64,000 nucleotides of DNA from Bog-473 sp963787485 (GCA_963787485.1 CAWBDF010000006.1:186001-250000); one strand, 5' to 3'; numbered from the stretch's first letter, positions 25,735-35,128 are shown. Numbers and translations are program-made. The notes: generated by a model not told the origin, from the letters alone.

Positions 25735-26967
25735 ATGTCATCCGAGATTGCATGCCGCCTGTGTGGCGACCGTCTCACCCATACGTTTGTCGATCTTGGC
25801 ATGTCGCCGCTGTGCGAGAGCTACGTCTCCGCGGACCAGCTCGACCAGCCCGAGGTGTTCTATCCGCTGCATGTGCGCCAGTGTCCGTCCTGCCTCCTGG
25901 TGCAGCTCCCGGCATACGTATCCGGTGAAGAGATCTTCTCTGACTACGCGTACTTCTCCTCCTATTCGGACTCCTGGGTGTCCCACGCCAAGCGGTTTGC
26001 CGCGGCAATGGTGGACCGACTCGGCCTGACGCCACGTAGCCTTGTCACCGAAGTCGCAAGCAACGACGGCTATCTTCTCCAGCATTTTGTCGCCCAGGGC
26101 ATCCCGGTTCTGGGCGTCGAGCCAGCCAAGAACGTTGCCGAGGCGGCCCAGGCTCGCGGCATCACCACGGAGGTGCAGTTCCTCGGTCTGGCAACGGCCA
26201 GCGACATCGCCGAGCGTCGCGGCCGCGCCGACCTGGTGGTGGCCAACAACGTCTTTGCCCACGTTCCTGACATCAGGGACTTCGCGGCAGGTCTCCGCGC
26301 GCTCGTGAAGGACGACGGTCTAGTGACCCTGGAATTCCCGCACCTTCTCCGGCTTGTGCAACGGCGTCAATTCGACACGATCTATCACGAGCACTATTCG
26401 TACCTCTCGCTCCTCACCGCAGATCGGGTCCTTTCCGGCGCTGGGTTGCGAGTGTTCGACGTCGAGGAGCTCGACACACACGGAGGTTCACTGCGCGTGT
26501 TCGCCCGCCCTGGGGAATACCCCGGCAACCCGACGAGCCGCGTCGCGGACCTCCGGGAAGCGGAGGAACGAGCCGGTCTGCATTCGCTGTCGGGCCACGC
26601 AGAATTCGCCCAGGAGGTCCTGAAGATCAAGAGCGATCTCTTGGAGTTCCTTATCGGTGTGGCGAGGGAGGGACGATCCGTCGTCGGATACGGCGCCCCC
26701 GGAAAGGGCAACACGTTGCTCAACCATTGTGGAATCCGCGAGGACCTGCTCCAATACACGGTGGATCGCAGCCCGGTGAAGAGGGGAAAGTTCCTCCCAG
26801 GTACGCACATTCCGATCCACGCGCCCGAACGTCTCGCTGAGACCCAGCCCGACTTCGTGCTCGTCCTGCCGTGGAACCTGAGGGAGGAAATCAGCGAACA
26901 GCTGGCCTACACCCGATCGTGGGGAGCGCGGTTGGTCTTTCCGATCCCAGAACTCGAGATTGTCTGA
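25735..26967 (+). CDS. NDP-hexose C-methyltransferase
   Basis: 410 residues, starting at ATG 25735 with GAGGAG just upstream. The N-terminal zinc domain (IACRLCGDRL, HVRQCPSCLLVQL), SAM domain (VTEVASNDGYLLQHFVAQGI, VVANNVFAHVPDIRDF) and C-terminal domain (VVGYGAPGKGNTLLNHCGI, TVDRSPVKRGKFLPGTHIPI) are all intact. FDTIYHEHYSYLS carries the catalytic Tyr-His-Glu-His residues. Family role: C-methylation of a keto-deoxysugar nucleotide, giving branched-chain sugars. It overlaps no gene but is followed after 13 bases by the cytidylyltransferase gene, suggesting a CDP-linked branched deoxysugar. Confidence 0.87.
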   Translation: MSSEIACRLCGDRLTHTFVDLGMSPLCESYVSADQLDQPEVFYPLHVRQCPSCLLVQLPAYVSGEEIFSDYAYFSSYSDSWVSHAKRFAAAMVDRLGLTPRSLVTEVASNDGYLLQHFVAQGIPVLGVEPAKNVAEAAQARGITTEVQFLGLATASDIAERRGRADLVVANNVFAHVPDIRDFAAGLRALVKDDGLVTLEFPHLLRLVQRRQFDTIYHEHYSYLSLLTADRVLSGAGLRVFDVEELDTHGGSLRVFARPGEYPGNPTSRVADLREAEERAGLHSLSGHAEFAQEVLKIKSDLLEFLIGVAREGRSVVGYGAPGKGNTLLNHCGIREDLLQYTVDRSPVKRGKFLPGTHIPIHAPERLAETQPDFVLVLPWNLREEISEQLAYTRSWGARLVFPIPELEIV

Positions 26968-26980
26968 GCGAGGTGAAACC

Positions 26981-27850
26981 ATGAAGGTCGTCCTATTCTG
27001 TGGGGGGCTCGGAATGCGGATGCGCGATGGCGTCATGACCGGCCCGAAGCCGATGGCGCTCGTCGGCGAGCGTCCGCTGTTGTGGCACGTGATGCGTTAC
27101 TACGCCCACTTTGGGCATACCGACTTCGTTCTCTGTCTGGGTTACGGCGCGACTGCCGTGAAGGACTTCTTTCTCAATTACGACGAGACCCGATCCAACG
27201 ACTTCGTGCTGGAGAAGGGCACCCATGAGCCGACCCTCTTCAATACGGACATCTCGGACTGGCGGATTACGTTTGTGGACACCGGACTCAACTCGCCGAT
27301 CGGCGAGCGGCTACGCCGTGTCCGTCGCTTCGTCGCGGACGAGCCTATGTTCCTGGCCAACTACGCGGACGTCCTCACGGACGCACCACTGCCGGACATG
27401 GTCGAGCAATTTGCCGCCAGCGGAGCTGTGGCCAGCTTACTGGCGGTTCCGCCGCAATCGTCTCATCATGCGGTGGACATCGGTGAGAAAGGAGTGATCA
27501 CGGGCGTCACTCCGATGCGAGATCTCCGACACTGGGAGAACGGGGGCTACTTCATCTTTCGGCCGGATGTCTTTGACGAACTGAACGAAGACGAAGACCT
27601 GGTGGAGGACGCAATTGTCAGGCTGGTCCGTCGTGGCCGTGTCGTCGCCTATCCGTACAAGGGTTATTGGTCACCTGCCGACACCGTGAAGGAGCGCGCA
27701 CAGCTCGATGAGCGATACCACCGGGCCGATTGCCCATGGATGATCTGGGACCCCGAGCGATCGGGCGTGCCGGCTTCGAGTGCCGACCGTGCAAGGGAAT
27801 TCGTTCCAGTCCAGCCGCCGCGTTCGGCGTCTCTGCCCTCGGCGCGCTGA
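26981..27850 (+). CDS. Glucose-1-phosphate cytidylyltransferase-like nucleotidyltransferase
   Basis: 289 residues from ATG 26981, preceded by GAGCGAGG; an upstream start at 26960 is less likely. CGGLGMRMRDGVMTGPKPMA followed by PLLWHVMRYYAHFGHTDFVL and CLGYGATAVKDFF is the RfbF signature, distinguishing it from RmlA-type enzymes. Activates a sugar 1-phosphate with CTP at the start of CDP-deoxysugar synthesis. No CDP-glucose 4,6-dehydratase lies in the window, so the next step must be encoded elsewhere or done by another dehydratase. The C-terminal 25 residues are low complexity. Confidence 0.83.
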   Translation: MKVVLFCGGLGMRMRDGVMTGPKPMALVGERPLLWHVMRYYAHFGHTDFVLCLGYGATAVKDFFLNYDETRSNDFVLEKGTHEPTLFNTDISDWRITFVDTGLNSPIGERLRRVRRFVADEPMFLANYADVLTDAPLPDMVEQFAASGAVASLLAVPPQSSHHAVDIGEKGVITGVTPMRDLRHWENGGYFIFRPDVFDELNEDEDLVEDAIVRLVRRGRVVAYPYKGYWSPADTVKERAQLDERYHRADCPWMIWDPERSGVPASSADRAREFVPVQPPRSASLPSAR

Positions 27851-27858
27851 GCGGGCAC

Positions 27859-28539
27859 GTGCTTCCCCTCCGCCTTGAGCTGCCGACAGAGCGCCCTCTC
27901 TCGGTGCTCGCCGTGGGCGCCCATCCCGATGACATCGAGATCGGGGCCGGAGGGACGCTTCTGACCTTGGCCCAGAGCCGACCGGGATTGCGAGTGCGAT
28001 ACGTGGTCCTCACCGGGACCGAGGAACGCCGGTCAGAAGCACGAAACGCTGCCGTCGCTTTCCTCCCACAGGCGGAGTTCACGATTGAGTTTCACGATCT
28101 CCCCGAAGGCCGGCTTCCCGCCGCATGGGATCGAGTGAAAGAGGTCTTGGAGGCGGTGGCTCGTGCGTCGACGCCCGACATCGTCCTCGCGCCTTCGGGC
28201 CTTGACGCCCATCAGGACCATCGGACGATCGGGCAAGTACTCCCAACGGTGTTTCGAGATCAGCTCTCCCTCTCGTACGAGATTCCGAAGTGGGACGGTG
28301 ACCTCGGCCAGCCGTCGGTCTACTTTCCGCTGGAGACAGAGGTCGCTCACCGCAAGGTCGAGCTGCTGCACAAGTGCTTTCCCTCCCAGATCGTCCGCGA
28401 CTGGTGGGATGATGAAGTCTTCCTGGGATTGGCCCGGATTCGCGGTATGGAATGCCGGGCTCGGTACGCCGAAGCATTCTCCTGCACGAAGTCCGTCATC
28501 ATGCCCCCTTCCCTGATTCCCTCAGCCCAGGCCTCATGA
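27859..28539 (+). CDS. PIG-L family deacetylase (LmbE-like)
   Basis: About 226 residues. VLAVGAHPDDIEIGAGGTLL is the family zinc motif (AHPDD), with the third ligand in GLDAHQDHRTIG. Removes an N-acetyl group from an amino sugar or a related substrate. The frame runs back to 27730 inside the previous gene; GTG 27859, nine bases after that gene's stop, is my choice but it has no strong ribosome site, so the start is uncertain. Lies between the cytidylyltransferase and the RmlC-like gene in one presumed transcription unit (25735-30279). Confidence 0.82.
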   Translation: MLPLRLELPTERPLSVLAVGAHPDDIEIGAGGTLLTLAQSRPGLRVRYVVLTGTEERRSEARNAAVAFLPQAEFTIEFHDLPEGRLPAAWDRVKEVLEAVARASTPDIVLAPSGLDAHQDHRTIGQVLPTVFRDQLSLSYEIPKWDGDLGQPSVYFPLETEVAHRKVELLHKCFPSQIVRDWWDDEVFLGLARIRGMECRARYAEAFSCTKSVIMPPSLIPSAQAS

Positions 28540-28561
28540 CGCCGATGGTGAGGCGCGGTCA

Positions 28562-29104
28562 ATGAATGTCCATGATGTCCCGCGGGTCGCCGGTGCGCTG
28601 GTTTTCGAACCTACTCCGCACAGCGACGAGCGCGGATTCTTCTGTCGTACGTTCGACATCGATGTCGCCCAGGCCGCCGGGATCAATCCGCACAACTTCA
28701 CCCAGGACAGTGTCTCGCGATCCTCGCGGGGCGTCGTTCGCGGCCTGCACCTCCGGAGCGGCGAAGGGGAAGCGAAGTTGGTGCGGTGCTCGTACGGCGC
28801 GATCTTCGACGTGATTGTCGATCTGCGACCCTCGTCGCCGACGTACGGGAACTGGGAGAGCTTTGATCTCTGTGGGGACGAGCAGGTCTCCCTGTACATT
28901 CCGGCGGGGTGTGCCCACGGTTTTCAGGCGCTGACCGAACCAGCGGACGTCTCGTACCGCATCGACCGTCGACACGACCCCTCGGAAGACGTCTCGATCG
29001 CATTCGACGATCCCGAGCTGGCCATTCCATGGCCGCTCCCGCCCGCGGCGTTGTCGGAGCGCGACCGGAACGCGCCCCCACTCGCGGCGGCCGGTCTGTT
29101 CTGA
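28562..29104 (+). CDS. dTDP-4-dehydrorhamnose 3,5-epimerase-like protein (RmlC family)
   Basis: 180 residues, the family size. PTPHSDERGFFCRTFD, FTQDSVSRSSRGVVRGLHLR (containing the catalytic histidine in RGLH), VRCSYGAIFDVIVDLRPSSP and YIPAGCAHGFQALTE are all standard RmlC segments; ADVSYRIDR is in place of the tyrosine-containing strand. Epimerises a 4-keto-6-deoxy-nucleotide sugar at C3 and/or C5. With a C-methyltransferase and a cytidylyltransferase in the same unit, its substrate may be CDP- rather than dTDP-linked; that is inference. Confidence 0.83.
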   Translation: MNVHDVPRVAGALVFEPTPHSDERGFFCRTFDIDVAQAAGINPHNFTQDSVSRSSRGVVRGLHLRSGEGEAKLVRCSYGAIFDVIVDLRPSSPTYGNWESFDLCGDEQVSLYIPAGCAHGFQALTEPADVSYRIDRRHDPSEDVSIAFDDPELAIPWPLPPAALSERDRNAPPLAAAGLF

Positions 29105-29142
29105 GAACGAATCAAACTGGTCTGCAGCGACGGTCGATCACT

Positions 29143-30279
29143 ATGCGCTACCTGAGTCTTGAGACTCCGAAGAGGATCTCCAAGATCGGCCTGGGAACCG
29201 TCCAATTCGGCTCCAGGAAATGGGGATACGGCGAGTCGTACGACTCTCGCGAGGCCCATGCGATAGTCAAACGTGCGCTCGAGCTGGGCATCACCCTGTT
29301 CGACACTGCCGAGATCTACAGCGATGGTCGCAGCGAGCGGATTCTCGGCCGCGCCCTAGGAAGCGACCGAGATTCGGTGTTCATCGCCACCAAATTGTTT
29401 CCGCTCGTCCCAATATCTCGAGTCGTGTACAGCCGCGCGCTCGCGAGCGCCCACCGTCTCGGCGTCTCACACCTGGATCTCTACCAGGTGCATTGGCCGA
29501 ATCCATTTTTCAGCGACGGCCCGATCATGCGCGGCATGCGCGACCTCCAGGAATCCGGTGTTGTGGGGGAGGTGGGTGTGAGCGGCTATGGACTCGACCG
29601 TTGGCGGTCAGCCGAGAACACGCTCGGCAGCCGTATCCTGGCCAACCAAGTCGAGTACAGCCTCGTCAGCCGTTCGCCCGAGCGGGACTTGCTCTCGTTC
29701 GCAGAGTCACACGATCGCGCGATCATCGCGTTCAGCCCATTGGCGAAGGGTCTGCTTTCAGGACGATACAACGGGCGCAATCTGCCCACTGACTTTCGGG
29801 CCACTGACCCCGCGTTTGATCCCGGCCACCTCCAGGACACGCGTCACCTCTTGGCAACGCTCCAAGAGGTAGGTCGCGCTCACGGCGCGACCCCTGCGCA
29901 GATCGCGCTTGCCTGGGTCGTCCACCAACCAGCTGTGGCGGCCATCCCTGGGGCGTCCTCGCTGGAGCAGCTCGAGCAGAATGTGGCCGCTGCGGAAATC
30001 ACATTGACCGACGACGAATACCAAGTTTTGCAGGCGGCCTCCGCCCGTTTCCTGCCCGATGCGTTCATGTCACCTCATCGTGACCTTTCCTCCATGAGTC
30101 ACCTGGCTCGCTGCGCCACGTACGTCGGCGAGACGATCCTGCACGATCTTGGAGTTCGACTGGGGAGGGGCAAGGACCGCCGCGGGGCACCAGGGGCCAG
30201 TCGTGTGACCAAAGGGAGCGTCCTCCCGGGCATTGGCTCGAGAGCCAGCATGGAGGACAAGGCCCAGCTCCGGCCCTGA
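29143..30279 (+). CDS. Aldo/keto reductase
   Basis: About 378 residues from ATG 29143; the open frame reaches back to 28909 over the previous gene without coding character. KIGLGTVQFGSRKWGYG, ITLFDTAEIYSDGRSERILG (catalytic Asp and Tyr), VFIATKLFP (Lys) and HLDLYQVHWPNPFF (His) form the AKR active site; IALAWVVHQPAVAAIPGASS is the cofactor-binding end. Likely reduces a keto group of the deoxysugar intermediate or an aldehyde. The last 55 residues, after about residue 325, are basic and low in domain character. Last gene of the deoxysugar unit. Confidence 0.82.
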   Translation: MRYLSLETPKRISKIGLGTVQFGSRKWGYGESYDSREAHAIVKRALELGITLFDTAEIYSDGRSERILGRALGSDRDSVFIATKLFPLVPISRVVYSRALASAHRLGVSHLDLYQVHWPNPFFSDGPIMRGMRDLQESGVVGEVGVSGYGLDRWRSAENTLGSRILANQVEYSLVSRSPERDLLSFAESHDRAIIAFSPLAKGLLSGRYNGRNLPTDFRATDPAFDPGHLQDTRHLLATLQEVGRAHGATPAQIALAWVVHQPAVAAIPGASSLEQLEQNVAAAEITLTDDEYQVLQAASARFLPDAFMSPHRDLSSMSHLARCATYVGETILHDLGVRLGRGKDRRGAPGASRVTKGSVLPGIGSRASMEDKAQLRP

Positions 30280-30310
30280 GCTTGCCCTGTGCTCCGGCCC
30301 TGAGCTTGCC
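30267..30310. repeat. 20-bp direct repeat, two copies
   Basis: The 20-base sequence GCTCCGGCCCTGAGCTTGCC occurs at 30267-30286 and again at 30291-30310, four bases apart, spanning the end of the aldo/keto reductase gene. No function recognised. Confidence 0.6.
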
Positions 30311-30542
30311 TGCAATGGCCGTGACGCGGAAACCCGGCCGTGAGGCCCGTGGTATCAGGGTGCTGGGCTATCTCTCGTAAGAAGAGACTGCCCGGACACG
30401 AAGCTCCAGGGCTGCTCGCGAAGAGGATGGCGTGGCAAGTCGAGTTGGTGCTGGGGGGACAGGCGGTATTGGCGAGCGGAACATCGTCGTTCCCGAGCCC
30501 ACAGGTACTGATGTCACCGCGCGGCGCGGGCCGAGCCGTCCA

Positions 30543-33500
30543 ATGCCTGGCAAGACACGGAAGGCCTTGGCCCGGGTTCTCTGCCTGACGACAGTGTTCC
30601 TTGGGGTCCTGGCGGTACCCCTCCTCGCCTCGCCGCAACCGGCCCAGGCCGCCGTCACCGTCACCGACACCTTCAACCGGGCCAACGGAAGCCTCGGCCC
30701 GAACTGGACTGACATGAGCGACGGCGGGCTGGCCATCTCCTCGCAGGTGGTGGTGGGCACCAGCTCGGGGTACTCGGGGGACATCCGCACCGGGGAGACC
30801 TACAGCAGCGACCAGTCCTCGCAGATCGCCCTCACCTCCACCCAGCTCACCGGCGGCCAGTGGATCGGCCCGGCGGTCCGAGCCCAAAACGGTGGCCAGA
30901 GCCTCTATCTCGGCCTCTACTGGTGGAACAACGGAAATCCCGAGCTGATGCTCTTCAAGCGGACCAGTGGCGCGTGGACCCAGCTGGGCTCGACCGACGC
31001 GTCGGGCCCCTTGGCTGCGGGCACCCAGCTCACGTTGAGCGCCAGCGGCTCGTCCCTCACCTTCGCGGAGAACGGCGCGGTGGTGATCAGCGCCACCGAC
31101 ACCACCTTGAGCGGAGGCGCGCCGGGGATCATGACCTACGGCACGCCCCAAGGAGGCACCTGGGTGGGGGTCGGCTCGACCGGCGCCGCTAGCACCTACT
31201 CGGTGGGCGGGAGCCTCTCGGGCCTCTCGGGCACGGTGGTGCTCGAGGACAACGGCGCAGACGACCTGAGCCTCAGTGCCAACGGCTCGTTCACCTTCGC
31301 CACCCCGCTGGCCCAGAACGCCACGTACGCCGTGAGCGTCAAGACCAACCCCACGGGTCAGAGCTGCACCGTCGTGAACGGGTCGGGGACCGTGGGGACG
31401 GCCAACGTGACCACGGTCGCGGTCACCTGTGGCGCCCAGACGGGCACCGTCACCGACACCTTCAACCGGGCCAACGGAAGCCTCGGCCCGAACTGGACTG
31501 ACATGAGCGACGGCGGGCTGGCCATCTCCTCGCAGGTGGTGGTGGGCACCAGCTCGGGGTACTCGGGGGACATCCGCACCGGGGAGACCTACAGCAGCGA
31601 CCAGTCCTCGCAGATCGCCCTCACCTCCACCCAGCTCACCGGCGGCCAGTGGATCGGCCCGGCGGTCCGAGCCCAAAACGGTGGCCAGAGCCTCTATCTC
31701 GGCCTCTACTGGTGGAACAACGGAAATCCCGAGCTGATGCTCTTCAAGCGGACCAGTGGCGCGTGGACCCAGCTGGGCTCGACCGACGCGTCGGGCCCCT
31801 TGGCTGCGGGCACCCAGCTCACGTTGAGCGCCAGCGGCTCGTCCCTCACCTTCGCGGAGAACGGCGCGGTGGTGATCAGCGCCACCGACACCACCTTGAG
31901 CGGAGGCGCGCCGGGGATCATGACCTACGGCACGCCCCAAGGAGGCACCTGGGTGGGGGTCGGCTCGACCGGCGCCGCTAGCACCTACTCGGTGGGCGGG
32001 AGCCTCTCGGGCCTCTCGGGCACGGTGGTGCTCGAGGACAACGGCGCAGACGACCTGAGCCTCAGTGCCAACGGCTCGTTCACCTTCGCCACCCCGCTGG
32101 CCCAGAACGCCACGTACGCCGTGAGCGTCAAGACCAACCCCACGGGTCAGAGCTGCACCGTCGTGAACGGGTCGGGGACCGTGGGGACGGCCAACGTGAC
32201 CACGGTCGCGGTCACCTGTGGCGCCCAGACGGGCACCGTCACCGACACCTTCAACCGGGCCAACGGAAGCCTCGGCCCGAACTGGACTGACATGAGCGAC
32301 GGCGGGCTGGCCATCTCCTCGCAGGTGGTGGTGGGCACCAGCTCGGGGTACTCGGGGGACATCCGCACCGGGGAGACCTACAGCAGCGACCAGTCCTCGC
32401 AGATCGCCCTCACCTCCACCCAGCTCACCGGCGGCCAGTGGATCGGCCCGGCGGTCCGAGCCCAAAACGGTGGCCAGAGCCTCTATCTCGGCCTCTACTG
32501 GTGGAACAACGGAAATCCCGAGCTGATGCTCTTCAAGCGGACCAGTGGCGCGTGGACCCAGCTGGGCTCGACCGACGCGTCGGGCCCCTTGGCTGCGGGC
32601 ACCCAGCTCACGTTGAGCGCCAGCGGCTCGTCCCTCACCTTCGCGGAGAACGGCGCGGTGGTGATCAGCGCCACCGACACCACCTTGAGCGGAGGCGCGC
32701 CGGGGATCATGACCTACGGCACGCCCCAAGGAGGCACCTGGGTGGGGGTCGGCTCGACCGGCGCCGCTAGCACCTACTCGGTGGGCGGGAGCCTCTCGGG
32801 CCTCTCGGGCACGGTGGTGCTCGAGGACAACGGCGCAGACGACCTGAGCCTCAGTGCCAACGGCTCGTTCACCTTCGCCACCCCGCTGGCCCAGAACGCC
32901 ACGTACGCCGTGAGCGTCAAGACCAACCCCACGGGTCAGAGCTGCACCGTCGTGAACGGGTCGGGGACCGTGGGGACGGCCAACGTGACCACGGTCGCGG
33001 TCACCTGTGGCGCCCAGGCCGCTAGCACCTACTCGGTGGGCGGGAGCCTCTCGGGCCTCTCGGGCACGGTGGTGCTCGAGGACAACGGCGCAGACGACCT
33101 GAGCCTCAGTGCCAACGGCTCGTTCACCTTCGCCACCCCGCTGGCCCAGAACGCCACGTACGCCGTGAGCGTCAAGACCAACCCCACGGGTCAGAGCTGC
33201 ACCGTCGTGAACGGGTCGGGGACCGTGGGGACGGCCAACGTGACCACGGTCGCGGTCACCTGTGGCGCCCAGACGGGCACCGTCACCGACACCTTCAACC
33301 GGGCCAACGGAAGCCTCGGCCCGAACTGGACTGACATGAGCGACGGCGGGCTGGCCATCTCCTCGCAGGTGGTGGTGGGCACCAGCTCGGGGTACTCGGG
33401 GGACATCCGCACCGGGGAGACCTACAGCAGCGACCAGTCCTCGCAGATCGCCCTCACCTCCACCCAGCTCACCGGCGGCCAGTGGATCGGCCCGGCGGTC

Positions 33501-34862
33501 CGAGCCCAAAACGGTGGCCAGAGCCTCTATCTCGGCCTCTACTGGTGGAACAACGGAAATCCCGAGCTGATGCTCTTCAAGCGGACCAGTGGCGCGTGGA
33601 CCCAGCTGGGCTCGACCGACGCGTCGGGCCCCTTGGCTGCGGGCACCCAGCTCACGTTGAGCGCCAGCGGCTCGTCCCTCACCTTCGCGGAGAACGGCGC
33701 GGTGGTGATCAGCGCCACCGACACCACCTTGAGCGGAGGCGCGCCGGGGATCATGACCTACGGCACGCCCCAAGGAGGCACCTGGGTGGGGGTCGGCTCG
33801 ACCGGCGCCGCTAGCACCTACTCGGTGGGCGGGAGCCTCTCGGGCCTCTCGGGCACGGTGGTGCTCGAGGACAACGGCGCAGACGACCTGAGCCTCAGTG
33901 CCAACGGCTCGTTCACCTTCGCCACCCCGCTGGCCCAGAACGCCACGTACGCCGTGAGCGTCAAGACCAACCCCACGGGTCAGAGCTGCACCGTCGTGAA
34001 CGGGTCGGGGACCGTGGGGACGGCCAACGTGACCACGGTCGCGGTCACCTGTGGCGCCCAGACGGGCACTGGTCTCACCGCCCAGTACGTCAGCACCGAT
34101 GCCAGCGGCGTCGAGTACTACTCGGTGACCTCCGCCGCCAACGGGCCTTCGTCCCAGACTCTTCGCGTCCTCCTGCCGAGCCACCCCGAGGTGGGAATGG
34201 CTCACAATTTCATCTATGTGCTCCCGGTTGAGCCCGGTCTGGCCACGGACTATGGCGACGGGTTGGACACGTTGCAAGCCCTCGACGCGGAAGATCAGTA
34301 CAACCTGACCATCATCGAACCCACGTTCGGCGCCGATCCCTGGTATGCAGACGATCCCGACAATGCCAGCGAGCAGTACGAGACCTTCATGACGGAACTG
34401 CAGCCCTGGGTGCAACAGACCTTTGGCACTTCGGGTCACGAGCAGAACTGGCTGATCGGCTTCTCCAAGTCGGGTCTCGGGGCCCAGGATCTCATCCTGA
34501 AGCATCCGGATCTGTTCCAACTGGCCGCATCCTGGGACTTCCCGGCTGACATGTCGTCCTACGCCCAGTTCGGCCAGAGCTCCATCAACGCCTACGGCTC
34601 CGACGCCAACTTCCAGGCCAACTACCGCCTAACGCAGGCCTTCGTCGACGCACACAGAGGACCGTTCACCTCAGCCAACCGGATCTGGATCGGCGGGTAC
34701 GACGTGTTCCAAACGGACATCTCAGACTATGACGCGTTGCTGACGTCGGAGGGTGTCCTCCACACGACTGGCCCCTCGCAGCTGATGGCTCACACCTGGG
34801 GCAGCGGGTGGGTCCCCGAGGCTCTGGCCGCGCTCTCCCAGGACAGCACCCAGCTTCCCTGA
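30543..34862 (+). CDS. Secreted esterase-like protein with four near-complete beta-sandwich repeat units
   Basis: 1439 residues from ATG 30543; the frame opens at 30432, but ATG 30543 puts a clean signal peptide (KALARVLCLTTVFLGVLAVP, then ASPQPAQAA) at the start. Each repeat unit has a LamG-like part of about 170 residues (DTFNRANGSLGPNWTD to GTPQGGTWVGVG) and an 80-residue beta-domain (YSVGGSLSGLSGTVVLEDNG to VTTVAVTC). Units 1-3 are followed by an extra copy of the 80-residue domain, then unit 4. The C-terminal 260 residues are an alpha/beta hydrolase with nucleophile motif IGFSKSGLG and a late histidine in LMAHTWGSGW. Probably a cell-surface or secreted carbohydrate or polyester esterase; the repeats may bind glycan. 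Long antisense frames here are shadows. Confidence 0.8.
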   Translation: MPGKTRKALARVLCLTTVFLGVLAVPLLASPQPAQAAVTVTDTFNRANGSLGPNWTDMSDGGLAISSQVVVGTSSGYSGDIRTGETYSSDQSSQIALTSTQLTGGQWIGPAVRAQNGGQSLYLGLYWWNNGNPELMLFKRTSGAWTQLGSTDASGPLAAGTQLTLSASGSSLTFAENGAVVISATDTTLSGGAPGIMTYGTPQGGTWVGVGSTGAASTYSVGGSLSGLSGTVVLEDNGADDLSLSANGSFTFATPLAQNATYAVSVKTNPTGQSCTVVNGSGTVGTANVTTVAVTCGAQTGTVTDTFNRANGSLGPNWTDMSDGGLAISSQVVVGTSSGYSGDIRTGETYSSDQSSQIALTSTQLTGGQWIGPAVRAQNGGQSLYLGLYWWNNGNPELMLFKRTSGAWTQLGSTDASGPLAAGTQLTLSASGSSLTFAENGAVVISATDTTLSGGAPGIMTYGTPQGGTWVGVGSTGAASTYSVGGSLSGLSGTVVLEDNGADDLSLSANGSFTFATPLAQNATYAVSVKTNPTGQSCTVVNGSGTVGTANVTTVAVTCGAQTGTVTDTFNRANGSLGPNWTDMSDGGLAISSQVVVGTSSGYSGDIRTGETYSSDQSSQIALTSTQLTGGQWIGPAVRAQNGGQSLYLGLYWWNNGNPELMLFKRTSGAWTQLGSTDASGPLAAGTQLTLSASGSSLTFAENGAVVISATDTTLSGGAPGIMTYGTPQGGTWVGVGSTGAASTYSVGGSLSGLSGTVVLEDNGADDLSLSANGSFTFATPLAQNATYAVSVKTNPTGQSCTVVNGSGTVGTANVTTVAVTCGAQAASTYSVGGSLSGLSGTVVLEDNGADDLSLSANGSFTFATPLAQNATYAVSVKTNPTGQSCTVVNGSGTVGTANVTTVAVTCGAQTGTVTDTFNRANGSLGPNWTDMSDGGLAISSQVVVGTSSGYSGDIRTGETYSSDQSSQIALTSTQLTGGQWIGPAVRAQNGGQSLYLGLYWWNNGNPELMLFKRTSGAWTQLGSTDASGPLAAGTQLTLSASGSSLTFAENGAVVISATDTTLSGGAPGIMTYGTPQGGTWVGVGSTGAASTYSVGGSLSGLSGTVVLEDNGADDLSLSANGSFTFATPLAQNATYAVSVKTNPTGQSCTVVNGSGTVGTANVTTVAVTCGAQTGTGLTAQYVSTDASGVEYYSVTSAANGPSSQTLRVLLPSHPEVGMAHNFIYVLPVEPGLATDYGDGLDTLQALDAEDQYNLTIIEPTFGADPWYADDPDNASEQYETFMTELQPWVQQTFGTSGHEQNWLIGFSKSGLGAQDLILKHPDLFQLAASWDFPADMSSYAQFGQSSINAYGSDANFQANYRLTQAFVDAHRGPFTSANRIWIGGYDVFQTDISDYDALLTSEGVLHTTGPSQLMAHTWGSGWVPEALAALSQDSTQLP
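30657..34067 (+). repeat. Tandem 789-bp repeats, four copies plus one 255-bp partial copy
   Basis: Copies start at 30657, 31446, 32235 and 33279. Spacing is 789 bases twice, then 1044 (789+255) because a partial copy of the unit's 3' part is inserted at about 33018-33272. The total, 3411 bases, equals 4x789+255 exactly. The copies look identical at every stretch I compared, so they are very recent, continuously homogenised, or an assembly effect. Confidence 0.9.
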
Positions 34863-35128
34863 GCTGAGAAACGAAGGTCGGAGCTGCGTCAAGGTGCGGA
34901 TGTCGGCGGCCCGGTTCGGGATGTTGATCGGCCAGGCTATCGCTGCTGTGTGCCGGGACCGCTGAGCTCGGACGTCGTATCGAAGCTCGGGTGACGTATT
35001 TCTCGCTGCCCGCCGACCTCAGTTCCACAGCGGAGCATCAAGTTTTTCTAATGGGAGGGTGTATGGGCATGGGAAAGCGTCGGCATCCGGCTACCAGAAC
35101 CCTCTCCCGTGAACGATCGGAGTAGAGG

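Noticed and set aside
30099..34520. 1473-codon open frame on the minus strand opposite the repeat esterase
   Set aside because: Its content is repetitive His/Arg/Gly/Ala-rich sequence with no domain, and it exists because an open antisense frame was copied with each perfect 789-bp repeat. The plus-strand frame has a signal peptide and recognisable domains.
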